A stretch of DNA of 21,855 nucleotides from positions 1 through 21,855 of IMG/VR virus record IMGVR_UViG_3300046012_000059, one strand, 5' to 3'. Shown here in pieces: positions 7,785 to 14,364 of the stretch; positions within the stretch are counted from its first letter, which is position 1, and each line of letters starts with the position of its first letter. The notes under the pieces are model-generated. The model worked only from the letters and a program-made list of their open reading frames with translations, did no database searches and was not told the origin of the DNA. Source of the DNA: a virus. The position numbers and the translations under genes are program-made.

Positions 7785-8141
7785 GTGCCGAAATTCCTTT
7801 TTACGGAGACCCGCCATGTCAAGGGGGCGGCTCCGCTAGTCTACGAAAAGGGCAGCGTTCACGAGCTGCGCCCCGATCAGATCACCCGCTGGCTGTCGCG
7901 CGGCGCCGGGACAACCGATCCGCTCGAGATCGCCAAGGCGGCCGGCGCCGAGACTGCGACCGCCGGTCCCGCCGACATCCAGACCGGGGAGACCGGGGAG
8001 CCCGTCGAGCCGCGCATGGAAGAAACCGCGACCGGCTTCGATGTCTACAATTCCGCCGGCGTGAAGGTGAACGACCGTCCGCTGCGCAAGAAGGTCGCTG
8101 AGACCATGCTCGCCGGGCTGATCAAGGCCGCCGCGGAATGA
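7785..8141 (+). CDS. Small head-region protein of unknown function
   Basis: The 118-residue protein begins with a compact domain (PKFLFTETRHVKG, then YEKGSVHELRPDQITRWLSRGA), the pattern of small proteins found next to capsid genes in many phages. A Gly/Glu/Thr-rich linker (about 55-85) and a basic helical C-terminus follow. I chose GTG 7785 because AGGAG (7773-7777) is seven bases upstream. An ATG at 7770 would add MRSPT but has no ribosome site. Its stop overlaps the acyltransferase start as ATGA. No family is recognised with confidence; head assembly is inferred from position. Confidence 0.65.
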   Translation: MPKFLFTETRHVKGAAPLVYEKGSVHELRPDQITRWLSRGAGTTDPLEIAKAAGAETATAGPADIQTGETGEPVEPRMEETATGFDVYNSAGVKVNDRPLRKKVAETMLAGLIKAAAE

Positions 8142-8758
8142 TTTCGGCGCATGCCGTCGTCGACCCGCGGGTGCGCCTCGGCCCCGGCGTCGCGGTGGAC
8201 GCCTTCGCGGTCGTCGGCCGTGTCCCTGGTTTCATCGCCGCTCTGGCGCGGCGGCCGACGCTACGCGGCTGGCTGACCGTCGGGGAGAACACTCTCATCG
8301 GCCCGCACGCGATCCTCTACATGGGCTGCGAGATCGGCGCGGATTGTCTGATCGGCGACGGCGCCAGCATCCGCGAGGACGTGGTGATCGGCGACGGCTG
8401 CCTCGTCGGCCGCTATGTGACCGTCAATTATGAGACGTCGATCGGCTCGCGGGTTCGTATCATGGACGGCGCGCACATCACCGGCCGCTGCACGATTGAG
8501 GATGACGTGTTCATCGGAATGAACGTCACCACCTCCAACGACCGGCGCATCGACCCGCTCGATTATCGCTTCGATGATGCATCAGTTCGAGGCCCGGTCA
8601 TCCGCCGAGGCGCGTTCATCGGCTCGGGGGCGAACATCCTCCCAGGCGTCGAGATTGGCGAAGGCGCGGTCGTCGCCGCCGGCGCAATCGTCACGAAGAA
8701 CGTCCCGGCCCACGCTCGCGCATGTTCGCCCGCCGCCAGCATTCGGTTGCCGGGATGA
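8138..8758 (+). CDS. Hexapeptide-repeat acyltransferase (left-handed beta-helix)
   Basis: The 206-residue protein is built of repeated [I/V/L]-G-x4 turns from about residue 45 to 190 (VGENTLIGPHAIL, IGADCLIGDGA, VVIGDGCLVGR, CTIEDDVFIGMNV, IRRGAFIGSGANILPGVEIG). It ends in GAVVAAGAIVTKNVP, the hallmark end of sugar-nucleotide N-acetyltransferases of the WbpD/WlbB type. TTSNDRR (131-137) also matches the ND segment of that group. His113 in DGAHITG is a candidate catalytic base. Expected reaction: transfer of an acetyl or acyl group from CoA to an amino sugar. It is an accessory enzyme inside the head operon, coupled by ATGA on both sides with the small head protein and the glycosyltransferase. 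The real acceptor is unknown. Confidence 0.85.
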   Translation: MISAHAVVDPRVRLGPGVAVDAFAVVGRVPGFIAALARRPTLRGWLTVGENTLIGPHAILYMGCEIGADCLIGDGASIREDVVIGDGCLVGRYVTVNYETSIGSRVRIMDGAHITGRCTIEDDVFIGMNVTTSNDRRIDPLDYRFDDASVRGPVIRRGAFIGSGANILPGVEIGEGAVVAAGAIVTKNVPAHARACSPAASIRLPG

Positions 8759-9420
8759 ACGTCGTTTCGTTTCTCTCTCCGCGACCGCGCGACCCCCATT
8801 GGTCGCCGCATTACGACCAGTGCGTCGCAGCGCAGAAGATATCCTGCACGAAATTCGGTCTGCGGCAGATCGTCATCACCGACCCTGGCATCTCGTTCGG
8901 AGCGGCGGTTGAGACGTTCGAAGTGGATTTGCCTGCGGCTCTGATGCCGGCCCTCCTTGCCGGCCAGTTTGCCTATCTCAATAGTGCCGCCTTCGACGCC
9001 GACACCATCCTCACCGGCGTCGACTGCCTGATCGGGAAAGATCCGCGAGCCGTGTTCGATGGCGGCTCCGAAGATTGGGATGTGGCGGTCACCATTGGTC
9101 CGTTCTCCGATTGCCCACTTAATACCGGCGCGATTTTCTGCCGGCACGGCACCGGACCCGCCTTGGCCGAGATCTGGCGCGTCGCGCTGGCGGGCATGGG
9201 CAGCCGCTGGGGCGACGATCAGCGTGCGCTGGCGGGCGAATTGGGCTCTGCCCTCGACCCCGTCCGGACGCTCCGCAACGGCCTTCGCGTCGGCTATCTC
9301 CGCTGCGAGGAACACAATTGGGCGCCGGAGCATGAACGCGATCGGGTCGAGGCGACCGTCGTCCACTTCCGCGGCGCCCGCAAGGAATACATCGGCCGCT
9401 GGTGCGCGAGGTTCCTGTGA
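8755..9420 (+). CDS. Putative glycosyltransferase, GT-A fold (GT8-like)
   Basis: The 221-residue protein shows the sequential signature of small nucleotide-sugar transferases: FDADTIL with a D-x-D metal site (Asp81, Asp83), PLNTGAIF (121-128), a W...GDDQRAL segment (Trp152, Asp154-Gln156) and a late VVHFRGARK (202-210) resembling the His-x2-Gly-x2-Lys end of GT8/GT32 enzymes. It would transfer a sugar from a nucleotide donor; donor and acceptor cannot be read from sequence. ATG 8755 overlaps the acyltransferase stop as ATGA; an upstream in-frame ATG (8722) lies inside that gene and is less likely. It is cytoplasmic, with no membrane segment. Confidence 0.75.
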   Translation: MNVVSFLSPRPRDPHWSPHYDQCVAAQKISCTKFGLRQIVITDPGISFGAAVETFEVDLPAALMPALLAGQFAYLNSAAFDADTILTGVDCLIGKDPRAVFDGGSEDWDVAVTIGPFSDCPLNTGAIFCRHGTGPALAEIWRVALAGMGSRWGDDQRALAGELGSALDPVRTLRNGLRVGYLRCEEHNWAPEHERDRVEATVVHFRGARKEYIGRWCARFL

Positions 9421-10064
9421 ACGAATCGCGTGAGCGCGAGTTCTGGACACCGGAGCCGATCTGGCTCGGCCGGACATGCTTCCTCCTCGGCGGTGGGCCG
9501 AGCTTGACGCAAGCGGACTGCGATCGGCTCGAGGGCCTTCCGGCGATGGCGATCAACTCGTCGCACCTCAAGGCACCCTGGGCGCCGGTGCTGTTCTTCA
9601 CCGACAGCGGCTGGTATGAGCGGCACCGCGAGGTGGTCCGCGATTGGCCAGGGATCGTCGTTTCGGTGTCGCGCACCGCCAAGCGAGAACTGCCCGACAC
9701 GGTCAAGCGCGTCGAAGGCATCCACAGCCCCGATGGCTTCCCGCCGGTGGGGACGCCGGCGATCCGCCAGGGCCGGTCCTCCGGTCATACCGGCGTCAGC
9801 CTCGCAGCGGCGCTGGGGGCCAATCGCATCGTGCTTCTCGGCTACGACATGCGCGCCGTCGACGGCCGCACGCACCACCACGACGACTACGTCCACAACG
9901 GCAACGATGCCGAGGTCTACGCCCGCGAGTTCGTGCCGATGTTCGCCGGCTGGAACGCCGCCGCGCTGAAATCCGGGATCGAGATCGTCAATGCGACCCC
10001 CGGCTCGGCCCTGACCGAGTTCCCATTCGTCACCCTGGACGAGATTCTATGCGAAGCATCCTGA
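9417..10064 (+). CDS. GGGPSL-motif protein, DUF115/MAF/GT42-like putative glycosyltransferase
   Basis: The 215-residue protein carries FLLGGGPSL (22-30), a Rossmann-like nucleotide-binding start shared with DUF115 (motility accessory factor) and GT42 sialyltransferase-type proteins. Further landmarks are FFTDSGWY (60-67), SGHTGVSLAAALGANRIVLLGYDM (122-145), a His triplet (153-155) and VNATPGSAL (191-199). Similar GGGPSL proteins recur in alphaproteobacterial prophages with uncertain function. I chose GTG 9417: it overlaps the upstream stop as GTGA and has GAGG (9408-9411) five bases before it; GTG 9402 is an alternative. Being third in the cassette, it may act on the same glycan. Transferase activity is inference. 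Confidence 0.7.
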   Translation: MNESREREFWTPEPIWLGRTCFLLGGGPSLTQADCDRLEGLPAMAINSSHLKAPWAPVLFFTDSGWYERHREVVRDWPGIVVSVSRTAKRELPDTVKRVEGIHSPDGFPPVGTPAIRQGRSSGHTGVSLAAALGANRIVLLGYDMRAVDGRTHHHDDYVHNGNDAEVYAREFVPMFAGWNAAALKSGIEIVNATPGSALTEFPFVTLDEILCEAS

Positions 10065-10690
10065 CCGTTACGTCGGCCGCGACGGATCATGCCCTGACGA
10101 CGCTGGAACGGTTCAAGACCGACCTCGCGATCACCGGCACGAACGCAGACCGCGACACCGCGATCGAGGATCTGATCGACGACATCTCCGATGCGGTCGA
10201 TTCCTATCTCGGCCGCACCCTGGCGAAGGAAACCGTCAGCGAGTCCTTCCGTCTCGATCCCTACGAAGTGCCGGAAGCCTTGCCCCTTACGCGCTGGCCT
10301 GTGGCTTCCATCACCTCCGTCACGGTCGATGGGACTTTGGTCGATGCGTCGGAGTATGAGATCGACGCGGAAACCGGCCAGCTTTATCGGCTCAACGCGA
10401 GCGGATATCGCTGGGCCTGGGTCTCCTGCAAGGCGACCGTCGTCGTCTATGTCGCGGGCTACGTCCTGCCGGCAGAGTCGAACCGAACCCTGCCGAAGGA
10501 TATCGAGCTCGGCGCGCTGGCATGGACCCGCAGCGTGTGGTTCGCGCGCTCCCGCGACCCGCTGGTCAAGGTCGAGGACATACCGGGCGTCGAGCGGCTT
10601 GAGTATTGGGTCGGAGGCTTGGGCGGGGACGCCGGGCCGCCGCCAGACGTTGTGGCGCTGATCGCGCCCTATCGCCGGATCGCGCTGTGA
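10049..10690 (+). CDS. Head-tail connector protein, phiE125 gp8 / HK97 gp6-like
   Basis: This neck protein docks beneath the portal. The 213 residues match the longer phiE125 gp8-type pattern: an N-terminal four-helix part (LERFKTDLAI, then AIEDLIDDISDAVDSYLGRTL at about 44-64), a LPLTRWPVASITSVTVDG segment (about 81-98) and a beta-rich part with VVVYVAGYVLPAE, followed by a helix (PKDIELGALAWTRSVWF). The frame is open upstream, but ATG 10049 gives the family N-terminus and a 16-base overlap with the previous gene. A weak GGACGAGA lies upstream. The next gene starts within its stop. Confidence 0.85.
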   Translation: MRSILTVTSAATDHALTTLERFKTDLAITGTNADRDTAIEDLIDDISDAVDSYLGRTLAKETVSESFRLDPYEVPEALPLTRWPVASITSVTVDGTLVDASEYEIDAETGQLYRLNASGYRWAWVSCKATVVVYVAGYVLPAESNRTLPKDIELGALAWTRSVWFARSRDPLVKVEDIPGVERLEYWVGGLGGDAGPPPDVVALIAPYRRIAL

Positions 10691-11043
10691 ACTCCGCCTC
10701 GGCTGCCGCCAGTTACGCGCGCCTCATCAGCCAGAACGGCGAGACCGTCACCCTGCGGCGTTACTCGGGGTCTGGCGACAGCCGGACGGCGACCGATTAC
10801 ACCCCCATCGCCGCGCGCGTTGTGGGTTATCAGCCGAGCGAGCTGGTCGACGACGTTCAGCAGGGCGACCGCAAGGTCATCCTGCTCGCCGAGGACGTGA
10901 CCGCTCTGAGTTTCCCCGCGCCGGTTCTCATTACGGACAAGATCGTCGTGCGCAGCAAGGAGATGGCCATCCAGGCGATCGACGACAGCAGCAGGCGCGT
11001 CGGCGAGACGCTGATCGCCTACGAAATCCGGGTGCGCGGATGA
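10687..11043 (+). CDS. Head closure / head-tail joining protein
   Basis: The 118-residue, mostly beta protein has the head-tail adaptor pattern: an N-terminal helix (YARLISQNGETVTLRRY, about 10-26), a beta core with ARVVGYQPSEL and GDRKVILLAEDV (about 61-72), and a C-terminal strand (TLIAYEIRVRG). Such proteins plug the connector and meet the tail terminator. The GTG start at 10687 is inside the previous stop (GTGA), and its stop overlaps the next ATG (ATGA). Position between connector and gp10-like gene supports the call. Confidence 0.75.
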   Translation: MNSASAAASYARLISQNGETVTLRRYSGSGDSRTATDYTPIAARVVGYQPSELVDDVQQGDRKVILLAEDVTALSFPAPVLITDKIVVRSKEMAIQAIDDSSRRVGETLIAYEIRVRG

Positions 11044-11759
11044 CCCGCGCCTCGCTCCAGGCATTGCGCAGGACCATCACTGTCGAGTGGCCGAAGGCGA
11101 CGGAGGAGGCTGCGAGAGCATTGCTTCTCAAGGTCGCCACCGAGGGCAATACCCGCACTCTTGACGAGCAGACACAACGGTCGGGGATCACTCCATCTGT
11201 CGAGGCCTACGCCAACACGCCCGGCAACAAGAATCTGGCTTCGGTCAAATTGCCGGGGCCGATCGTCTACCGCTATCAGTATCTCGGGGAAATCGTGCAG
11301 GTCGCGCTGAAGGCGCTTGAGGACGCGAGCCCGGCCCGGAGCGGCCGATACAAGAGCAGCCATACCGTGTTCCTCAATGGAATCCAGATGCGCTCCCTGC
11401 CGCCGACGTTGCTGGCTTCCGACGAAATCATCATCTCCAACATCGTGCCGTATGCCCGGCGTCTCGAAATCGGCAAGACCAAAGCCGGTCGCGATTTCGT
11501 CATTCAGGTTCCAAATCGGATTTATGAGCGCGTGGCGAAATCCGCGCTGATCCCGAAATACCGCAACGTCGCCAAGATCGCCTTCAATTACGTCAGCCTG
11601 CCGAACGCCTATGTGACGAAGGGCGGTCTCTCTCCGTCCTATCTCGTCGAGGCCCGGCGGGTCGGCATGGGACCGCATCCGGGAATCGCCCGCAAGCGCC
11701 GGCAGAAGCCCGGTGAAGCCATCCGCTATCCGGGCCTGATCATCACGGCGCTCCGATGA
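11040..11759 (+). CDS. Neck/tail completion protein, HK97 gp10-like
   Basis: At 239 residues this is longer than the usual gp10-type protein (about 130-170). An Arg/Ala-rich helix starts it (EEAARALLLKVATEG, about 21-35). The most family-like section is SNIVPYARRLEIGKTKAGRDF (about 136-156), where gp10 proteins have P-Y-A-x2-x-E-x-G. The C-terminus is basic (ARKRRQKPG). It is coupled on both sides by ATGA. Order (connector, closure, gp10-like, terminator) is standard for siphovirus necks. The middle insertion of about 60 residues is unexplained. Confidence 0.7.
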   Translation: MTRASLQALRRTITVEWPKATEEAARALLLKVATEGNTRTLDEQTQRSGITPSVEAYANTPGNKNLASVKLPGPIVYRYQYLGEIVQVALKALEDASPARSGRYKSSHTVFLNGIQMRSLPPTLLASDEIIISNIVPYARRLEIGKTKAGRDFVIQVPNRIYERVAKSALIPKYRNVAKIAFNYVSLPNAYVTKGGLSPSYLVEARRVGMGPHPGIARKRRQKPGEAIRYPGLIITALR

Positions 11760-12160
11760 CAACAACCGATGCCTTCAATGCCGTGAAAGATCGCATCGTC
11801 GCGGCGATCACGGATGTATCGCTGGCGTGGCAGAACGAGGATTTCACCGTCCCGGATCTGCCCGCCTCATTCATCCGCATCGATATGAGCGTCGACAATC
11901 AGTTCGCGGCCTCGTTCGGTGGCGGGCTGGGAAGCAATCGCTGGCGCAATACGGGCTTTATCGAGGCCCATGCATTCGTTCCTGTCGGCCAGGGCTTCGC
12001 TGTCGCATCCGACCTTGCCGAACGTGTTGCAACTCTGTTCCGCGGCTACCGCGACGGGACGATCTCATGCTTCTCGGCCAGGATCGAGCCGGGTGCCGCT
12101 GACGGGAATTACTGGCGGGCAACCGCCGTCATCGATCTTCAGTTCGATCTCATCGGCTAA
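11756..12160 (+). CDS. Tail terminator protein (DUF4128-like)
   Basis: The 134-residue protein has the layout of tail terminators that cap the tube and fix its length: an N-terminal helix (DAFNAVKDRIVAAI), a strand with DLPASFIRIDMSVDNQ (about 40-55), a glycine loop and RNTGFIEAHAFVP (about 64-76), then a helix (ASDLAERVATLF) and a final beta strand (TAVIDLQFDLIG). It lies immediately before the tube gene. ATG 11756 overlaps the upstream stop (ATGA). Confidence 0.8.
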   Translation: MTTTDAFNAVKDRIVAAITDVSLAWQNEDFTVPDLPASFIRIDMSVDNQFAASFGGGLGSNRWRNTGFIEAHAFVPVGQGFAVASDLAERVATLFRGYRDGTISCFSARIEPGAADGNYWRATAVIDLQFDLIG

Positions 12161-12162
12161 CC

Positions 12163-12176
12163 GCGTCGCGAGACGC
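12163..12176 (+). promoter_or_regulatory. GNRA-capped hairpin before the tail tube gene
   Basis: GCGTC (12163-12167) pairs with GACGC (12172-12176) with a GCGA tetraloop of the GNRA class. It fills the 39-base gap between the terminator stop and the tube ribosome site AGGAGAA (12187-12193). It may stabilise the 5' end of tube mRNA or mark a processing site. Confidence 0.4.
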
Positions 12177-12199
12177 CCAATCCCATAGGAGAACCTGCC

Positions 12200-13444
12200 A
12201 TGTCGCTCGCGGAAGGCGTTCAAGCCCGTATTGCCTACAAGGCCCATTCGACCGGCGTTATCACGCCAGGAACCTCGCCCGATCTCTCGACCGATCCGGG
12301 CGCCACCGGCGCTCAGACGCTCCGCCGCGTCTCGTCCTCGCTCAACCTCACCAAGACGACCTACCAGTCCGGCGAAATCCGCTCGGACCGCCAGATCGCA
12401 GACTATCGCCACGGTCCGCGCAAGGTCGAGGGCTCGGTCTCCGGCGAGTTGTCGGCCTTGACCTATCAGGATTTCTTCGAGGCCTCGACGCGTGGAACGT
12501 GGGCCGCGGCTATCACCGCGAGCGAAAGCGATTTCACCTCCGCGGCGTTCGACGCTGACGCCTCCACCGTCACCTTCGCCAGCGGCAACCCGGTGACGAA
12601 GGGCTTTCGCATCGGCGACTTGATGCGCTTCGCCAATCTCGCGACGGCCGGGAACAATGCGACGAATTTCCTGATCACCGGCTTCGGCGGAACGACAAAC
12701 GAGACCGTATCGATCTATCCGGCCCCGACGACCGAGACGGCCGACACGGCCTTCACAGTGACGGCGTTCAAGAGCCTCGAAATCCCGTCGTCCGGTTTCG
12801 TCTCGCGGCTGTTCGCCATCGAGGAATATTCCTCGGATGTCGACATCGCCCGCGTGTTCAGCGAATGCCGGATCGGCGGGTTCAATCTCAAAATCCCGGC
12901 TACGGGGATGGCCACCATCGAGTTTCCGCTGATGGGCCGGGATATGACGAGCTACGAGTCCGGCAGCGCGCCATTCTTCACCTCGCCTACCGACGTGACG
13001 ACTACGAATGTCATGGCGTCGGTCAACGGACTCCTGCGCGTTGGCGGAACAAACGTCGCCGTCGTTACCGGCCTCGACATGAGCCTCAATCTCTCACCGT
13101 CGAGTGACCCGGTAGCAGGATCTAATTTGGTGCCGGAAATCTTCCTCGGCCGCGCCAACCTCACCGGCAACATCACGGCCTTCTTCGAGAATTTGACGCT
13201 CGTGAACGATTTCACCGACGAGACTGAAATCGATCTCCTTGTCTATCTCACGGGGTCGAGCGACGCCGGTGCACAGGCGATGACGTTCTATCTCCCGCGC
13301 CTCAAGTTCGGCGCTGCGGATCTCCCCCTCCAGGGCGAGGCCGGCCAGACCATCACCCTGCCGTTCCAGGCGCTTCTCTATCAGGGCTCGGCCGCAGGCG
13401 TTCCGCTCACCACTCTGCGCATTGTTGATACAGAGGCCACCTGA
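12200..13444 (+). CDS. Major tail tube protein
   Basis: This forms stacked rings of the tail tube. The 414 residues are beta-rich. The family-typical section is SGEIRSDRQIADYRHGPRKVEGSVSGELS (about 57-85), followed by LTYQDFFEAST. A long central part (about 110-200, rich in Thr/Ala and with GFRIGDLMRF) and a C-terminal part (VNDFTDETEIDLLVYL, then LPFQALLYQG) follow. It has its own strong ribosome site (AGGAGAA, 12187-12193), fitting high demand, and ends in two consecutive stops (TGA TAA). It is larger than a minimal tube protein (about 150-250), so an added surface domain is likely. Confidence 0.85.
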   Translation: MSLAEGVQARIAYKAHSTGVITPGTSPDLSTDPGATGAQTLRRVSSSLNLTKTTYQSGEIRSDRQIADYRHGPRKVEGSVSGELSALTYQDFFEASTRGTWAAAITASESDFTSAAFDADASTVTFASGNPVTKGFRIGDLMRFANLATAGNNATNFLITGFGGTTNETVSIYPAPTTETADTAFTVTAFKSLEIPSSGFVSRLFAIEEYSSDVDIARVFSECRIGGFNLKIPATGMATIEFPLMGRDMTSYESGSAPFFTSPTDVTTTNVMASVNGLLRVGGTNVAVVTGLDMSLNLSPSSDPVAGSNLVPEIFLGRANLTGNITAFFENLTLVNDFTDETEIDLLVYLTGSSDAGAQAMTFYLPRLKFGAADLPLQGEAGQTITLPFQALLYQGSAAGVPLTTLRIVDTEAT

Positions 13445-13452
13445 TAACCGAT

Positions 13453-13545
13453 CCCGCGTTCCGACCGCGGGCAAGCCGCACCGAAAGGTGCTTCGCGTGA
13501 TCCTCGACGCGAACGGGGAGCGATTGTGTCGGACAGTCGCTCCCC
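13453..13545 (+). promoter_or_regulatory. Cluster of four consecutive hairpins between tail tube and chaperone genes
   Basis: The 138-base gap carries four non-overlapping stems. A: CCCGCG (13453-13458) with CGCGGG (13466-13471). B: GCACC (13478-13482) with GGTGC (13487-13491), GAAA tetraloop. C: TTCGCG (13492-13497) with CGCGAA (13508-13513). D: GGGGAGCGA (13515-13523) with TCGCTCCCC (13537-13545), extended inward by four more pairs (one G-T) to a 5-base loop. No T-run follows, so it is more likely an mRNA stabiliser or transcript attenuator separating the abundant tube from low-level chaperones. Confidence 0.55.
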
Positions 13546-13582
13546 ACCGCGTCTCCGACAATCCGACAAAGGAACTCCGACC

Positions 13583-14005
13583 ATGAGCAAGTTTGACGCG
13601 CTCGCGCTGGCGGTCGATTCGCCCTCGCGCATGCCGATCTACCATCCGACCTCCCAGCAGCCACTGCGCGACACTGACGGCAACGAGGGCTATCTCGATC
13701 TCCTCTCGGCCGACAGCACGGCAGCCAAGAAATACGAGCGGTCCGTCACGGATCGCCGGTTGGCCGTTCGTGGCCGGTCGAAGCTGACCGCCGCGGAACT
13801 GGAGGCCGAGGCCATCGAGCAGCTTGTCGCGCTGACGAAGGGCTGGCACCTGATCGGCCTCGACGGCAGCCCCATCGCCGTCGATTTCACGCCGACCAAT
13901 GCCCGAGAGCTTTATTCCAGTCCGGCAATGGCGTGGCTTCGTGATCAGGCGCAGGCGTGGATCGCCGACCGCGCAAATTTCTCCAAGGCCTCGTCGACGA
14001 TGTAG
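13583..14005 (+). CDS. Tail assembly chaperone, short form (lambda gpG-like)
   Basis: The 140-residue protein lies between tube and tape measure genes, the fixed place of tail assembly chaperones, which coat the tape measure while the tube polymerises around it. Sequence landmarks: MPIYHPTSQQPLRDTDG (about 13-29), AKKYERSVTDRRLAV and a helical AELEAEAIEQLVALTKGW (about 70-87). ATG 13583 has AAAGGAA about nine bases upstream (13568-13574); an earlier in-frame start falls in the hairpin region and is unlikely. Near its 3' end A AAT TTC (13975-13981) would shift a fraction of ribosomes into the next frame. Confidence 0.85.
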   Translation: MSKFDALALAVDSPSRMPIYHPTSQQPLRDTDGNEGYLDLLSADSTAAKKYERSVTDRRLAVRGRSKLTAAELEAEAIEQLVALTKGWHLIGLDGSPIAVDFTPTNARELYSSPAMAWLRDQAQAWIADRANFSKASSTM

Positions 14006-14361
14006 TCGCGTTTGCGGAGCACGTCTTTCGGCTTGATATGTTTCAGGCCGATGGATCGCGGCTCCGCGATCACCTCGAATCCGTCGAGAGGCAGACGGGT
14101 AAGCGTCCGGCACAACTCGACGGCCCCGATCTCCCCGACCAGGGCGCGCACCTGTGGGGATGGTTCGCGGATTTGTCACGCGGCCGCCAAATGGGTGGCA
14201 TGGGGCCGTCCCGCCTGACCTACGCCGATATGCAGGCCTGGATTGCCCTGATGGGCGTCGCCGTCGAGCCGTGGGAAATCCGGGCGCTCCTGCGCATCGA
14301 TTCGGCGTGGCTCGTCTGTCAGGCCGAAAACAAGCCAAAAGGAAATGGGGGGGCGGCATAG
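13957..14361 (+). CDS. Tail assembly chaperone, frameshift extension (lambda gpGT-like)
   Basis: This frame is -1 relative to the preceding chaperone gene and lacks a convincing start of its own (GTG 13957 or ATG 14038, neither with a ribosome site). It is probably entered by -1 slippage at 13975-13981, giving a 259-residue fusion: 133 codons of the upstream gene plus 126 from here. Its second half shows the chaperone pattern LWGWFADLSRGRQMGGMGPSRLTYADMQAWI, then PWEIRALLRID. Stop TAG 14359-14361 lies three bases before the tape measure start. Confidence 0.85.
   Translation: MDRRPRKFLQGLVDDVVAFAEHVFRLDMFQADGSRLRDHLESVERQTGKRPAQLDGPDLPDQGAHLWGWFADLSRGRQMGGMGPSRLTYADMQAWIALMGVAVEPWEIRALLRIDSAWLVCQAENKPKGNGGAA
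13975..13981 (+). other. Programmed -1 ribosomal frameshift site (A AAT TTC)
   Basis: In the frame of the upstream chaperone the codons read GCA AAT TTC. The heptamer A AAT TTC fits X XXY YYZ, and slipping back one base gives AAA TTT and continues in the open frame up to 14361. It lies 24 bases before the zero-frame stop (TAG 14003-14005), just where tail chaperone frameshifts occur in siphoviruses. No strong stem lies 5-9 bases downstream; a perfect 7-bp hairpin with GCTC loop (14054-14071) is about 72 bases away, probably too far to stimulate. Confidence 0.8.
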
Positions 14362-14364
14362 CCG

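Noticed and set aside
14054-14071. Perfect hairpin (GATCGCG/CGCGATC) considered as frameshift stimulator
   Set aside because: It lies about 72 bases after the slippery site, far beyond the usual 5-9 base spacing; it lies within the coding sequence of the chaperone extension.
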